Positions 51,203 to 61,104 of a stretch of DNA of 64,000 nucleotides are shown here, one piece after another. A program made the position numbers and the translations under genes. The notes below the pieces were generated by a model that saw only the letters and a list, made by a program, of their open reading frames with translations, was not told the DNA's origin and ran no database searches. Source of the stretch: Aestuariibacter sp. (GTDB lineage: Bacteria > Pseudomonadota > Gammaproteobacteria > Enterobacterales > Alteromonadaceae); the NCBI GenBank assembly GCA_017794925.1, contig CP051238.1, forward strand, positions 3,088,345-3,152,344, read 5' to 3'. Position 1 is the first letter of the stretch. Every line of letters starts with the position of its first letter.

Positions 51203-51949
51203 TTGTCAGAAAATATGCAGCCTGAACAAGGAAAGAGTAACCTGGAACGCGCATTGAACGGTGAGTACCGCTTCGATTTTAAAACGTTGTTTAACCGCAG
51301 CCAGTCGCTTTATAAAGCCAATTTACTAACTTTCCTGAAGTCTACCGGTTTACTGATGCTGATCGGTGTGGGTAGCACATTGATATTGATGTCTGTACTG
51401 AACGTTGATCCTGGCTCAGTGGAAAGCATGCAAAGTAGCCCTGCGGGCATGCTGGACATTATCATGCTCGTGATCATGTCGCCTTTACTGGCCGGTTTCC
51501 GCATGCTTGGCGTAAAGCTATCAGCCAATAAACAGGCTGACACCTCAGAATTGGGTCATTATTTTTCTCTGACGCTGGCCCTGGTGACACTAAATTTATT
51601 GACCAGCTTACTTATCCAGCTCGGTCTAATGCTGATGATTCTGCCTGGGGTGTATGTTTACTTGGTTACTCAGTTTTCTGTTGTGTTGTTAGCAAACAGG
51701 CGTGCCGGTGTTATTCAATCCATTATTCTATCGGCAAAGGTCGTTAATCGCTATTTACTGCCATTTTTCCTTTTGCTGATCATCTTTGTTTTATTGTTTA
51801 CCTTAGTGTTTTTGACCATGGGCCTGGCAATACTCTGGGTTGGGCCGGTTTATTCATTGGTATTGGGGCAGCTCTACAACGATCTATTTGGTGAACAGTC
51901 GAAAGTAGAGACAGAAACACCTTCACAGGACTCTGTGTTAGATGCATAA
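51203..51949 (+). CDS. YciC-like (UPF0259) membrane protein
   Basis: 248 residues from a TTG; an ATG at 51215 is an equally plausible start. Five or six membrane helices. The stretch LLIQLGLMLMILPGVYVYLVTQFSVVLL parallels the central motif of E. coli YciC. Function unknown. Stop overlaps the next ATG by 8 bases. Confidence 0.75.
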   Translation: MSENMQPEQGKSNLERALNGEYRFDFKTLFNRSQSLYKANLLTFLKSTGLLMLIGVGSTLILMSVLNVDPGSVESMQSSPAGMLDIIMLVIMSPLLAGFRMLGVKLSANKQADTSELGHYFSLTLALVTLNLLTSLLIQLGLMLMILPGVYVYLVTQFSVVLLANRRAGVIQSIILSAKVVNRYLLPFFLLLIIFVLLFTLVFLTMGLAILWVGPVYSLVLGQLYNDLFGEQSKVETETPSQDSVLDA

Positions 51950-52733
51950 ACGAGAAACCAGCAAAATTGTGCTCATTGCGATTGCCGTTATGGCGATTAT
52001 AGTGGCACTTGCGTGGAAGACCGGCACCAGTGACCCCGATATTCTAGATTACCCGGAAACGGAAGAGGCCAGTAATCCTGTACCTGATTTTTCATCAATT
52101 ACGGATACTAACGAGAAGAAGCGTGCGTTTTTTAATTACCTTCGACCAGAGATAGAAAAACAGAATGAATACATTCTGAGCTTGCGACACTATTTACAAA
52201 CGATTCAGCGAAAGCTTAATGCCGGACAAGGGCTTACTGATGAAGATGATGAGCGTTTAAGCTGGTTAATTGAAGAGTACCGCGTTGACGATAACAAACG
52301 AACAGAAGACCAGATTAAAGCATTACTAAACCGTGTTGATATTTTGCCGGTAGAACTGGTGCTTATGCAGGCGGCAAATGAGTCCGCATGGGGCACCTCG
52401 CGCTTTGCCCGGGAAGGTTATAATTTCTATGGGCTGTGGTGCTATAAAAAAGGGTGTGGCTTCGTACCAAGTCGACGTACAAGTGGTGCTAAACACGAAG
52501 TAGCTAAATTCGATAACGTGTCCAGAGCCACGTACAATTACATGCGCAACATAAATCGTCACGCGGCTTACAAAGAGCTTAGACATATTCGTGCTTCATT
52601 GAGGCGCGCCCAATTGCCTGTAACTGGTTTGGCACTGGCAGAAGGCCTTATGAATTATTCTGAGCGCGGCGCCGCTTACGTCAACGAACTACAACATATG
52701 ATTCGTTTTAATCAGGAGTATCTCAGCGAATGA
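51942..52733 (+). CDS. Bax-like putative N-acetylglucosaminidase (GH73 fold)
   Basis: 263 residues. Membrane anchor or signal at about 8-25, a helical linker, then a glucosaminidase domain: LMQAANESAWGTSRFAREGYNFYGLWC holds the catalytic Glu of GH73-type enzymes, and YNYMRNINRHAAYKELR is characteristic of E. coli Bax. Likely acts on peptidoglycan in the periplasm. Coupled by overlaps to the genes on both sides (8 bases upstream, ATGA downstream). Confidence 0.87.
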   Translation: MHKRETSKIVLIAIAVMAIIVALAWKTGTSDPDILDYPETEEASNPVPDFSSITDTNEKKRAFFNYLRPEIEKQNEYILSLRHYLQTIQRKLNAGQGLTDEDDERLSWLIEEYRVDDNKRTEDQIKALLNRVDILPVELVLMQAANESAWGTSRFAREGYNFYGLWCYKKGCGFVPSRRTSGAKHEVAKFDNVSRATYNYMRNINRHAAYKELRHIRASLRRAQLPVTGLALAEGLMNYSERGAAYVNELQHMIRFNQEYLSE

Positions 52734-53365
52734 CGCGATTCCTTAGTTTATTAATTTTCTTTGTACTGTCTGCACACGTCAATGCTGAGCAAATTGAAGT
52801 GGAATACAAACGCTTCTACAGCCACATTAATAAAATCGGTGATGAAGACACGGCGGCGTTGCAGTTTGCTTTTGGTTTCCTGCGAGTGGGTGAAGATCGC
52901 CTTTGCCCGATTAACAGTGCGAAAATCGTAACGCAAAAGCAAACTATCGCGCTGGAAGTGAGTAAAGAACACCGGTTCCTTGTTCCTAAAGAAAGGGCGC
53001 TCAAACTGGCTGACGCCAGTATTCTGATTGATTTGACTGAAGCTGCTAACGTTTGCGACATGTCTGTTCAAATTGAAACTAAAGCTGAATATGTAAAGAA
53101 TGAATACACTGCTGAAGAGCTTGCTTATATTACTCGCCAATACGAAGCGTTCTTTAATGAGATGGGCGGTTTTCTGTCTTTTATGATGCCATCAGTGAAT
53201 GGCTTGATCTTTCGTTTCTCTGATACCGAGCTGGATGCACCCATTCCTGGTACCAGTGGTATTAATAATGGCATGCTTATGCTCGATAAAGCATGGCTAG
53301 AACAGGGGAACGGGCTAAGACTGCCTGAAGCGCCGCTGCGTATCACGGCCATTGCTAAAGGCTAG
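52730..53365 (+). CDS. Periplasmic DUF2987-like protein
   Basis: 211 residues. Signal peptide about 1-19 (ending VNAEQ). The opening IEVEYKRFYSHINKI matches what I recall of the DUF2987 family of marine gammaproteobacteria; function unknown. Starts in an ATGA overlap with the Bax-like gene, which suggests a shared envelope role. Confidence 0.72.
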   Translation: MTRFLSLLIFFVLSAHVNAEQIEVEYKRFYSHINKIGDEDTAALQFAFGFLRVGEDRLCPINSAKIVTQKQTIALEVSKEHRFLVPKERALKLADASILIDLTEAANVCDMSVQIETKAEYVKNEYTAEELAYITRQYEAFFNEMGGFLSFMMPSVNGLIFRFSDTELDAPIPGTSGINNGMLMLDKAWLEQGNGLRLPEAPLRITAIAKG

Positions 53366-53379
53366 AGAGAAATGTAAAA

Positions 53380-53398
53380 AGGGCGGTAATTCCGCCCT
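53380..53398. terminator. Terminator between convergent DUF2987-like gene and rssA
   Basis: AGGGCGG/CCGCCCT stem (53380-53386 with 53392-53398), 5-base loop; TTTTT follows on the minus strand, so it serves the minus-strand gene best. Confidence 0.8.
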
Positions 53399-53400
53399 GA

Positions 53401-54396
53401 TTAATTTTCTTCAGGCGCTGAATCCGCCTTGTTTTCCAGTGATGTCGAGTCCGTTGTATCCGGTGCCGGTGGACCCATTGGCTCGGGCGGAATGACCTCG
53501 TCAAGTACCAATTGATAGCGTATTTGTTCAGCGAGTCGCTGAATGACTTTTTCTCCGGTTTCACAAAGCTCCGTAGCCCGGTGAAAGTCCATGAGCCCAA
53601 CGTCGGTTAACGGCGGTTCTATTAAGATATCGGGGGGCTCGCCGGCTAATCTCGACCGGGTAACTCGCGCTTGTAATATCTCAAGTGAACTGCTCATCAC
53701 GCCTAAAATACCCGGGGACTGTTTGTTATCTTCTTCTTTGGTTTCTGGCGAAAACCATTGGCGAACAATGTCCTGACTTTTCTTAAAGAAATGTTCGTTC
53801 TTTTCCTGGTTTTGTTTGTGCTTTTGGGTTTCCCGGGCGATTTGTAGCGGGCGAAAATCGGCATTGAGGTTAACTGCAATAACGAAGTCTGCACCGAGTT
53901 GGCGGCATAGGTTAACGGGCACCGGGTTAACAACTGCGCCGTCAACTAACCACCGGTCATCGTGACTAATGGGTGAAAACAAGGCGGGAATGGCACATGA
54001 AGCCTGAATCGATTTGCCTACATCCCCTTTATTGAACACGACTTCGCGACCCGAATATAAATCGGTAGCAACACAGGCAAATGGCTTCTTCATTTCTTCA
54101 AAGGTGGGGGCACAAAAATCGTTAGCCAGCTTATCAAAGACTTTTTGACCACTGGCAAGGCCGCCTCGCCGGATACCAATCCCCATTAGACTCAGGGTTT
54201 GCCACTCAGTTAATGAGCAAGCCCACTCCTTGAGACCTTGCAATTGACCACTGGCGTATGCGGCACCCACGTAAGCGCCAATTGAGCAGCCGGCAACCAC
54301 ATCTATGCGTACACCGAGCTTTTCCAGCGCCTGAATTACACCTATGTGAGCCCAGCCTCTTGCAGCTCCAGACCCAAGAGCAATGCCAATTTTCAT
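53401..54396 (-). CDS. rssA: Patatin-like phospholipase, RssA/NTE type
   Basis: 331 residues. Oxyanion loop GSGAARGWAHIGVI, nucleophile elbow GCSIG (Ser), and dyad Asp in LVDGAVVNPVP. Probable lysophospholipase or acyl hydrolase. Longer than E. coli RssA (301) through an acidic Pro-rich C-terminal tail. Located 4 bp after ttcA on the same strand. Confidence 0.88.
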   Translation of the reverse strand: MKIGIALGSGAARGWAHIGVIQALEKLGVRIDVVAGCSIGAYVGAAYASGQLQGLKEWACSLTEWQTLSLMGIGIRRGGLASGQKVFDKLANDFCAPTFEEMKKPFACVATDLYSGREVVFNKGDVGKSIQASCAIPALFSPISHDDRWLVDGAVVNPVPVNLCRQLGADFVIAVNLNADFRPLQIARETQKHKQNQEKNEHFFKKSQDIVRQWFSPETKEEDNKQSPGILGVMSSSLEILQARVTRSRLAGEPPDILIEPPLTDVGLMDFHRATELCETGEKVIQRLAEQIRYQLVLDEVIPPEPMGPPAPDTTDSTSLENKADSAPEEN

Positions 54397-54400
54397 TAAT

Positions 54401-55339
54401 TTATTCCGTTAAGTTAACAATTTGAATTGCGTTATCTTCTGTTTCTTCGGTTATTAACGGCGTGCTGAAATCAGGCTTATCAAACGCGATATCACCGTCT
54501 TCAGATGCAACACCGGTTGCCTTGATCTCTTTAAAGTTGAATAGGTTACTGTCTACCAGATGCGATGGCGTGACATTTTGCATGGCGCGAAACATCGACT
54601 CGATACGGCCGGGGTAACGTCGATTCCAGTCCTGTAACATCATTTTGATATTTTGCCGTTGGAGGTTTTCCTGAGAACCACATAAATTACATGGAATGAT
54701 TGGAAACTCTACCGCCTGAGAATATTTTTCTATGTCTTTCTCGTTGCAATAAGCTAATGGACGAATCACAACATGCTTGCCGTCATCACTCACTAATTTA
54801 GGTGGCATAGACTTTAATTTACCACCGTGAAACATATTCAGGAACAGCGTTTCCAGCATGTCGTCACGATGATGGCCCAGTGCGATCTTGGTCGCGCCTA
54901 ACTCAGTAGCTGTGCGATACAAAATGCCCCGACGCAAACGCGAGCACAGTGAACACGTTGTTTTCCCCTCAGGGATTTTGTCTTTAACGATTGAGTAGGT
55001 ATCTTCTTCGACGATACGATAGTCGACGCCCAGCGCCTTTAAATAATCGGGCAGGATATGCTCCGGAAAACCGGGTTGTTTTTGGTCCAGATTAACGGCG
55101 ACAATATCAAATGAAATTGGGGCGATACGTTGCAGGTACATTAATATATCCAACATGGTGTAGCTGTCTTTACCGCCTGACAGACATACCATGACCTTAT
55201 CGCCATGTTCAATCATGCCGAAATCATCAATCGCTTTGCCCACGTTGCGACGCAAGCGTTTCTGAAGCTTGTTGAAATTGTATTTTTGTTTGGACTGAGA
55301 CGGTGCAACCGTGCCCAGGGAATTGACCTGTAAACTCAT
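54401..55339 (-). CDS. ttcA: tRNA 2-thiocytidine biosynthesis protein TtcA
   Basis: 312 residues from the ATG at 55339; a GTG at 55369 would add ten residues without family support. PP-loop SGGKDS at 54-59 and the Cys pair of [11 protein letters not shown]; a further CNLC carries the third Fe-S ligand. Thiolates cytidine 32 of some tRNAs with a 4Fe-4S cluster. The ttcA-uspE-fnr neighbourhood recalls E. coli. Confidence 0.95.
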   Translation of the reverse strand: MSLQVNSLGTVAPSQSKQKYNFNKLQKRLRRNVGKAIDDFGMIEHGDKVMVCLSGGKDSYTMLDILMYLQRIAPISFDIVAVNLDQKQPGFPEHILPDYLKALGVDYRIVEEDTYSIVKDKIPEGKTTCSLCSRLRRGILYRTATELGATKIALGHHRDDMLETLFLNMFHGGKLKSMPPKLVSDDGKHVVIRPLAYCNEKDIEKYSQAVEFPIIPCNLCGSQENLQRQNIKMMLQDWNRRYPGRIESMFRAMQNVTPSHLVDSNLFNFKEIKATGVASEDGDIAFDKPDFSTPLITEETEDNAIQIVNLTE

Positions 55340-55471
55340 TAATCTGGCGACCTGTAACTGCTTGGTCACTATTGTATCATCAACACCTGGCGCTTAGAAG
55401 AATAGCCACGCAGTCAGCGTGGCGTATTCAGAATTGCTTAATGACCATAAAGTGAGCCGCACTCTGGCATG

Positions 55472-56392
55472 TCAGGCCCTGATAGGTGATTCAAAACCAT
55501 CCGGTTTAATGGCCAGCACATCACAGTTGAGCTCATCGATAACATGTTCAGCGGTGTTACCAATTAACGCTGCAGAAATGCCTATTCTGCCGACCGTGCC
55601 AATAATAACCAGCTCTGCGTCTGTATTCTTAGCCACTAATGGTATGACTTTCTCTGGTAAACCTTCTTTTACATGACAATTGTCCAAAGGTATGCCAAAC
55701 CGGGTACTGTGCTTCTCCATTTCTTCCAGGTGATGGTTTTTTACTGATGCGTTATAACTTTCCGGGTCAAACTCTGGTACTTCAATAGCAATGTTCAATG
55801 GAGTGCCGGGGTAACTATTTGCTAAATGAACATGTCCACTCAGTAGATTCGCGTAGTCCTGAGCTATTTCTGTGATCTTATCGTTGAGCTGTGCATGTTC
55901 GCGGTCTTCGGTTCCTACGTTTACGGCAGCTATGATGTTTCCATCCGCAGGCCAATCGTGTTCCTTAACGAGTAACACCGGGGTAGGGCACTTACGCACT
56001 AAATGCCAGTCTGTTGGCGTAAAAATGACTGAACGCAAGTCATCATGAGAACGCGTGGCTTTAACGACAATATCAACATCTGAGTTGATTGCATGTTTGA
56101 TAATGGCCTCATAGGGTCTGTTATCCCATTGCACTGCAACACTGATGTCGCCGGCGTAGTCTGCAACTTGCTTTGTCAGCCACTCGGTTCGCTCTTTTAC
56201 GACAGCAGCACGCATAGCTTCACGTTCTTCACCCGACAACATAGTCGTCATCTCGTAGGAAAAATCGTAAATCGTCATAAACGCGGTAATATTTGCTCCG
56301 GTTTTGCTTGCTAACTCCACGGCTCTGGATAACGCAGGTTGGCTTTCGCGCTCAGACTCAATAACGGCAAGGATGTGTGTGTAGTTAATCAT
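55472..56392 (-). CDS. uspE: Universal stress protein UspE
   Basis: 306 residues, two tandem Usp domains (about 1-145 and 155-300). The second has a nucleotide-binding-like G-x2-G-x9-G(S/T) run in GTVGRIGISAALIGNTAE. Next to fnr, as in E. coli, where it is FNR-linked. A half-conserved FNR-like site (56461-56474, right half ATCAA intact, left half TTGCG) lies in the gap to fnr. Confidence 0.93.
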   Translation of the reverse strand: MINYTHILAVIESERESQPALSRAVELASKTGANITAFMTIYDFSYEMTTMLSGEEREAMRAAVVKERTEWLTKQVADYAGDISVAVQWDNRPYEAIIKHAINSDVDIVVKATRSHDDLRSVIFTPTDWHLVRKCPTPVLLVKEHDWPADGNIIAAVNVGTEDREHAQLNDKITEIAQDYANLLSGHVHLANSYPGTPLNIAIEVPEFDPESYNASVKNHHLEEMEKHSTRFGIPLDNCHVKEGLPEKVIPLVAKNTDAELVIIGTVGRIGISAALIGNTAEHVIDELNCDVLAIKPDGFESPIRA

Positions 56393-56483
56393 GACGGCCT
56401 CCGGACATTGTACTCACTATGAGTGTATGCACAGAGTGCCATCTTCACCAGTTTTTGGTGTTGCGGTGGATCAACGCGAGCGG

Positions 56484-57221
56484 TTAATCCACTGTGGTGG
56501 TGGGAATATCCATGCTGTGAAGCTTGGCGTCCATCGCTTCAAAATCAAGAATAGTAATCAGTTTGCCGTCTACCTGAATAATCCCTTCTTTCTGAAAGCG
56601 TGTTAGTAAACGTGAAATGGTTTCTACGGTAAGCCCAAGGTAATTGCCAATTTCATTACGCGTCATACTCAGATTAAACTGACGAGCAGAGAAGCCACGT
56701 TCTTCAAAGCGCTTGGATAAGTGGGCCAGGAAATAAATCAATCGTTCTTCCGCGGTACGTTTGTTGAGGAGCATCATCAGATCGTGATCATGCTTTATCT
56801 CCGCACTCATAAAACTCATGATTTGATGTCGCAGTTTGGGGAACTGAACGGACATTTTATCGAGGGTTTCGTATGGCAACTCACAAACCATAGCGGTCTC
56901 AAGAGCCTGTGTGTAGCTTTGGTGAGTGTTACCACGCAGGGCATCAAAACCAATGATATCGCCAGGGAAGTGGAAACCGATAATCTGCTCTTCACCGTCT
57001 TTGCTACTGACAAATGACTTAAACGAACCGGCACGTACTGCAAATAAAGACGTAAAAGTATCACCGGTCTTTACCAGTTTATCGTGTTTGTGCAGCGGCT
57101 TCTTGCGCTCGATAATGTCATCCAGCGAGTCCAGTTCTGTTTTATTCAGAGACACAGGTAAACACAAGTGGCTGAAACTGCAGCTTTGGCAATGAATAGA
57201 GAATTCTGAACCTTTTGACAT
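56484..57221 (-). CDS. fnr: Fumarate/nitrate reduction regulator FNR
   Basis: 245 residues. Oxygen-sensing 4Fe-4S ligands Cys11, Cys14, Cys20 and Cys113; cNMP-like domain; C-terminal HTH with recognition helix [12 protein letters not shown] (E-x2-S-R contacts to TTGAT). Global anaerobic switch. Lies directly downstream of the ccoS/TauE-like genes of the cbb3 cluster, a common arrangement. Confidence 0.96.
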   Translation of the reverse strand: MSKGSEFSIHCQSCSFSHLCLPVSLNKTELDSLDDIIERKKPLHKHDKLVKTGDTFTSLFAVRAGSFKSFVSSKDGEEQIIGFHFPGDIIGFDALRGNTHQSYTQALETAMVCELPYETLDKMSVQFPKLRHQIMSFMSAEIKHDHDLMMLLNKRTAEERLIYFLAHLSKRFEERGFSARQFNLSMTRNEIGNYLGLTVETISRLLTRFQKEGIIQVDGKLITILDFEAMDAKLHSMDIPTTTVD

Positions 57222-57249
57222 AATGTAACGTCTCCGTGTAACCGTAGGC

Positions 57250-57918
57250 CTAACTAATACTATTTACAGTGCGATAAATCAAGAAAACCGCATATATAAT
57301 TAACGTCATTGCAATGAATGTTCGGGTATGCGGATTACGAAGTAACGACAGAAACTTTTTGGCACTGAAACTCACTGAAAAAAGTGCGGGTAACGTTCCT
57401 AATCCAAACGCCATCATTAACAGACCTCCCTGAAGCGCAGTGCCTGCTGCCAGTGACCAGGTCAGCGTAGAATACACTAGGCCGCAAGGTAACCAGCCCC
57501 ATATAATGCCATAGGGTAACGCAGAGAGGGGACTGCTAAACGGCAAAAAACGCCTGGATACAGGTTGCAAGTATTGCCAAATTCCACGACCCAATGCTTC
57601 TACTTTAGTCAGACCCCGCCACCATTGTGCCAGATAAAGTGCCATGGCTATTAACATCAGTGCACTGAACAACTGAAATCCATACAACAATGACTTTACT
57701 GAACTTTGAGCAATACTTCCCAATGCACCGGTTAAGGCTCCAGCAAATGAGTAACTAATGATTCTTCCTGTGTTATAGCTCAGGATATACATGAACGGTG
57801 GTTTGCCTCCAGGGATAGCGGCAGTTAACGCCCCTGCGAAACCACCGCACATACCAAAACAATGAACAGAACCCGCGAGGCCTACCAGAAAAGCAGACAA
57901 CAGAGTGAAATCAGTCAT
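57250..57918 (-). CDS. TauE/SafE (DsbD_2)-like membrane protein of the cbb3 cluster
   Basis: 222 residues from the ATG at 57918, which overlaps the ccoS stop by eight bases; the longer frame to 57972 is inside ccoS. Six helices; the opening [21 protein letters not shown] has a His and Cys pair (HCFGMC) that suggests metal, likely copper, handling. Proteins of this type regularly sit beside ccoIS; they are thought to help oxidase copper supply, but the role is unproven. Confidence 0.83.
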   Translation of the reverse strand: MTDFTLLSAFLVGLAGSVHCFGMCGGFAGALTAAIPGGKPPFMYILSYNTGRIISYSFAGALTGALGSIAQSSVKSLLYGFQLFSALMLIAMALYLAQWWRGLTKVEALGRGIWQYLQPVSRRFLPFSSPLSALPYGIIWGWLPCGLVYSTLTWSLAAGTALQGGLLMMAFGLGTLPALFSVSFSAKKFLSLLRNPHTRTFIAMTLIIYAVFLIYRTVNSIS

Positions 57919-58132
57919 TCTGTTTTGTAGTGGTTTGTTGGTCTGTGGAGGACTGATGAGGTGGCGTTTCACCCGATTTCTGTTCGTCTGTCAGATCATC
58001 GTCGAACAAGATACTGTAGCCCTGACGCTCCAGATCCTGAAACTGATTAGAACGAACGGCCCAAAAGAAAATACCGATAGCCAACGCGACCAGTAAAATG
58101 GCCAATGGGATCAGGACGTAGATAATACTCAC
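57911..58132 (-). CDS. ccoS: cbb3 oxidase maturation protein CcoS
   Basis: 73 residues. One N-terminal helix, then the conserved FWAVRSNQFQDLERQGYSILFDDD. Needed for cofactor insertion in cbb3 oxidase. Starts 9 bp after ccoI. Confidence 0.95.
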   Translation of the reverse strand: MSIIYVLIPLAILLVALAIGIFFWAVRSNQFQDLERQGYSILFDDDLTDEQKSGETPPHQSSTDQQTTTKQND

Positions 58133-58141
58133 AATATGCTC

Positions 58142-60517
58142 TTATTTTAACAATCGGGTAGAGTTGGTAACTACTATGATACTACTAAGTGACATGCCAA
58201 TCACGGCCATCCAGGGCAATAAAAGCCCTGAAACGGCAAAGGGTAGAATTAGCAGGTTATAACCCACGGCCCATAATATATTCTGGCGGATTTTCTGACG
58301 TGTTTGCTTTGCAAGTGAAAGTAAAGGGGGCACCGTACTCAATGAGTCACTTAACAACACCACATCGGCAGCGTTTCTTGCTACATCAGTTGCATTGCCA
58401 ACGGCCAGTGAGACATCCGCGCTAGCCAGTACTGGTGCATCATTGATACCGTCACCTAACATCAGAACCTTATGGCCCTTGGCTTGTAGAGCCTGGACAT
58501 GCTCAAACTTTTGTTCGGGCGTCAGGCCGCCATACGCGTTTTCAATAGGCAGTGTTTTGGCAATAACGTCCACATTGTGTTGCGTGTCTCCGCTTAACAG
58601 CACGAGTTGCTTGTCTGCTAATGCCTCTAACGTTACAGCTGTATCTGGCTTCAGGCTATCGCTAACCAAAAAGGCCGCGACACAATGACTATCGTTCGTT
58701 AAAAAAACGTTTGCATTAGGTGCTATTGAATCAGGCGTTACACCAGTAAAACGGGCTGAGCCCATTCGCCATTGCTGACCTGAAACCTGCCCGCTGATAC
58801 CACCACCAGCGGTGACTTCAAAATTGCTGACTGCCAACACGTTTTCATGTGTAAATGCTTTGCTGATAGGGTGCTCAGAACGTGACTCCAGGCTTGCTGC
58901 AATCTGTCTCACCTGATCATCTTCATACCCGTCAGCAACCCAGCAGTGCTGTAAACCAAATTGGCCCGCCGTGAGGGTGCCAGTCTTGTCTAAAGCAATG
59001 GTGTCGATGGTAGTAAGCTGTTCAAGGGCATCTGCACGTTTTAATAACACACCTTGCTTGTTTAACCTTGCCATTGCACAGGTAAGGGCGGAAGGCGTTG
59101 CGAGTCCCAAGGCACAAGGACAGGTTGCCACCAAAACGGCGATGGCAATCCAAAACGCTTCCTCGTTGCCTTGCCAATACCAAAAGGCAAACGTCGCCGC
59201 CGAAATGAATAAGACAGCAGTGACAAAATAGCTCGAAAAGGTATCTGCCATCTGCGCTACTTTGGGCTTATTGGCCATAGCGCTGGATTGTAACCGAATA
59301 ATTTGATTCACCAAGGCATGCTTGAGCGGCTGTTTTACCTCAATGGTAAGCGTACTTTGTTGATTCACCGTACCGCCAAAAACAGCGGCAGCAGGCTGTT
59401 TGGTTACGGGTTCAAATTCACCTGTTAACATGGATTCGTCAATGGCACTGCAGCCCTCGAGAATGACACCATCTACAGGAATCGTTTCGCCGGATTTAAC
59501 AATTACCGTGTCACCGGTTTGAAGGTGTTTGGCCAGGCAGTCTGTTAACTGCCCATCTGCGTCCAGTCGGTGAGCAGTAACCGGTATGTACTGCATCATG
59601 TTTGCTGATATTTGCGTGGCCTGATGCCGTGAACGGTGCTCAAGATAGCGGCTTAACAGCAGCAGAAAAATGAACATACAAATGGACTCAAAGTACACGT
59701 CACCGGTTTGCAGTGTCGTGGATTTAAGGCCAGCAACGTAGGTGCCGAAAATAGCAATGGTAACGGGCACATCCATATTGACGGTACGAGCGCTAATGGC
59801 CTTAATGGCGCCTAAATAAAATGTACTGCCCGAGTACAACACGACCGGCGTGGTCAGGACGAGCGCAATCCAATGAAAATACTGGCGGGTTTCGGCTTCA
59901 ATACTGCCGAATAAATCAAAATACAGACCTGTCATTAACATCATAACCTGCATGGTCATGAGCCCGGCCAAACCGACTTTTTTCAAAAATTGTTTTTGTT
60001 CGGCTAAATAAGACGCTTCGTGTTGATCAGGCTGAAACGGCAAGGCTTTATAGCCGATTCTTTTGAGTGCTTTTAATATGCCGCTAAGCGCGATGTTATC
60101 AGGCTCCCAGGTAACCAGAGCGCGACGTTCCGCTACGTTAACAGCGACCTGACTAATGCCGTCTACTCTGGAAAGCTGTTTTTCTATCAGCCAGCCACAA
60201 GCAGCACAGGTAATGCCTTCAATAGTCAGTTGAATTTGGTTATGTTTGCCTTCCTGGTAAACAAAGTCTTCCTGTAATGCCGGGTCATCATAAACGGACA
60301 GTTTATCGAGTGTATCAAGAATTTCAGTTTCGCCCTGCGCTGCCGGCTCTGTTCGGAATTGATAATAATTTTCCAGACCGTTATCCACGATAGCTTGCGC
60401 GACTGATTGACAACCAAGGCAACACATTGTGCGGGATTCACCCAATATGTTTGTATGGAAGTCGCTATCGTGTGGCGCAGGCAGGCCGCAGTGATAACAA
60501 GGGGTCGTATTACTCAT
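58142..60517 (-). CDS. ccoI: Copper-transporting P1B-type ATPase CcoI (FixI)
   Basis: 791 residues. N-terminal Cys-rich module (CYHCGLPAP and CCLGC), HMA domain with CAACGW, eight helices, CPC in VATCPCALGLATPSA, phosphorylation site DKTGTLT, hinge GDGINDAPVL. Delivers copper to the CuB site of cbb3 oxidase. Begins one base after the ccoH stop. Confidence 0.95.
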   Translation of the reverse strand: MSNTTPCYHCGLPAPHDSDFHTNILGESRTMCCLGCQSVAQAIVDNGLENYYQFRTEPAAQGETEILDTLDKLSVYDDPALQEDFVYQEGKHNQIQLTIEGITCAACGWLIEKQLSRVDGISQVAVNVAERRALVTWEPDNIALSGILKALKRIGYKALPFQPDQHEASYLAEQKQFLKKVGLAGLMTMQVMMLMTGLYFDLFGSIEAETRQYFHWIALVLTTPVVLYSGSTFYLGAIKAISARTVNMDVPVTIAIFGTYVAGLKSTTLQTGDVYFESICMFIFLLLLSRYLEHRSRHQATQISANMMQYIPVTAHRLDADGQLTDCLAKHLQTGDTVIVKSGETIPVDGVILEGCSAIDESMLTGEFEPVTKQPAAAVFGGTVNQQSTLTIEVKQPLKHALVNQIIRLQSSAMANKPKVAQMADTFSSYFVTAVLFISAATFAFWYWQGNEEAFWIAIAVLVATCPCALGLATPSALTCAMARLNKQGVLLKRADALEQLTTIDTIALDKTGTLTAGQFGLQHCWVADGYEDDQVRQIAASLESRSEHPISKAFTHENVLAVSNFEVTAGGGISGQVSGQQWRMGSARFTGVTPDSIAPNANVFLTNDSHCVAAFLVSDSLKPDTAVTLEALADKQLVLLSGDTQHNVDVIAKTLPIENAYGGLTPEQKFEHVQALQAKGHKVLMLGDGINDAPVLASADVSLAVGNATDVARNAADVVLLSDSLSTVPPLLSLAKQTRQKIRQNILWAVGYNLLILPFAVSGLLLPWMAVIGMSLSSIIVVTNSTRLLK

Positions 60518-61009
60518 TTAGGGTACAAATCGAATTTTATCAGCGCGAGGCAGACCAATTTCCTGCTGGACCTTCCAGCTATCATCAAGGGGGCTTAGGG
60601 TAACCCGCCACTTGCCATCTAAATTTTGTTTAACAAAGCCCCGATAGATACCGTTTGCATCACGGGTAAGTAGTAATGACACATCCCGTTCGGCAAGGGT
60701 CACATGATAAAAGCTGAGCTTAAGCGCATTACCTTCTGCAGGAATGCCGCTATGGAATTCTAAAGCAATTTGACCGTCATTAATTGTCAAATCTGTCATG
60801 ATACGCAGCTTACGTGCGTTCTCTACTTTCTGATGATTGACGTTATAGGCTTTGCCTTCTTTGTAATAATCATCGACTACCAGTGAGTCCTGCGTATTGG
60901 TAGCAAATTTAACGATGAAATACGCCATGATGAAAGACGAAGTAGGGATGGCAATCAAGAACCACGGCCAAAACTGCTTGTACCAGGGTTTTACGTCCGA
61001 TTTTTCCAT
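60518..61009 (-). CDS. ccoH: cbb3 oxidase assembly protein CcoH/FixH
   Basis: 163 residues. One helix at about 13-33 followed by a periplasmic beta domain; DDYYKEGKAYN after the helix is the family mark. Assists oxidase assembly. First gene of the ccoH-I-S run; separated from ccoP by a terminator. Confidence 0.9.
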   Translation of the reverse strand: MEKSDVKPWYKQFWPWFLIAIPTSSFIMAYFIVKFATNTQDSLVVDDYYKEGKAYNVNHQKVENARKLRIMTDLTINDGQIALEFHSGIPAEGNALKLSFYHVTLAERDVSLLLTRDANGIYRGFVKQNLDGKWRVTLSPLDDSWKVQQEIGLPRADKIRFVP

Positions 61010-61060
61010 GAATCCAAATACCTAAGAACGTGTAATATCGTTTAATTAATAGTGTCGCAT

Positions 61061-61088
61061 AAAAAAAGCCTCGTAAAAACGAGGCTTT
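61061..61088 (-). terminator. Intrinsic terminator after ccoP
   Basis: Nine-bp stem (61065-61073 with 61080-61088), 6-base loop, T-run through 61061 on the minus strand. It ends the ccoNOQP transcript. Confidence 0.88.
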
Positions 61089-61104
61089 ATTATTTAACGC
61101 CCGA

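Noticed and set aside
56461..56474. FNR box between fnr and uspE
   Set aside because: Only the ATCAA half is intact; the other half has two mismatches, so it is noted in the uspE entry but not called as a site.
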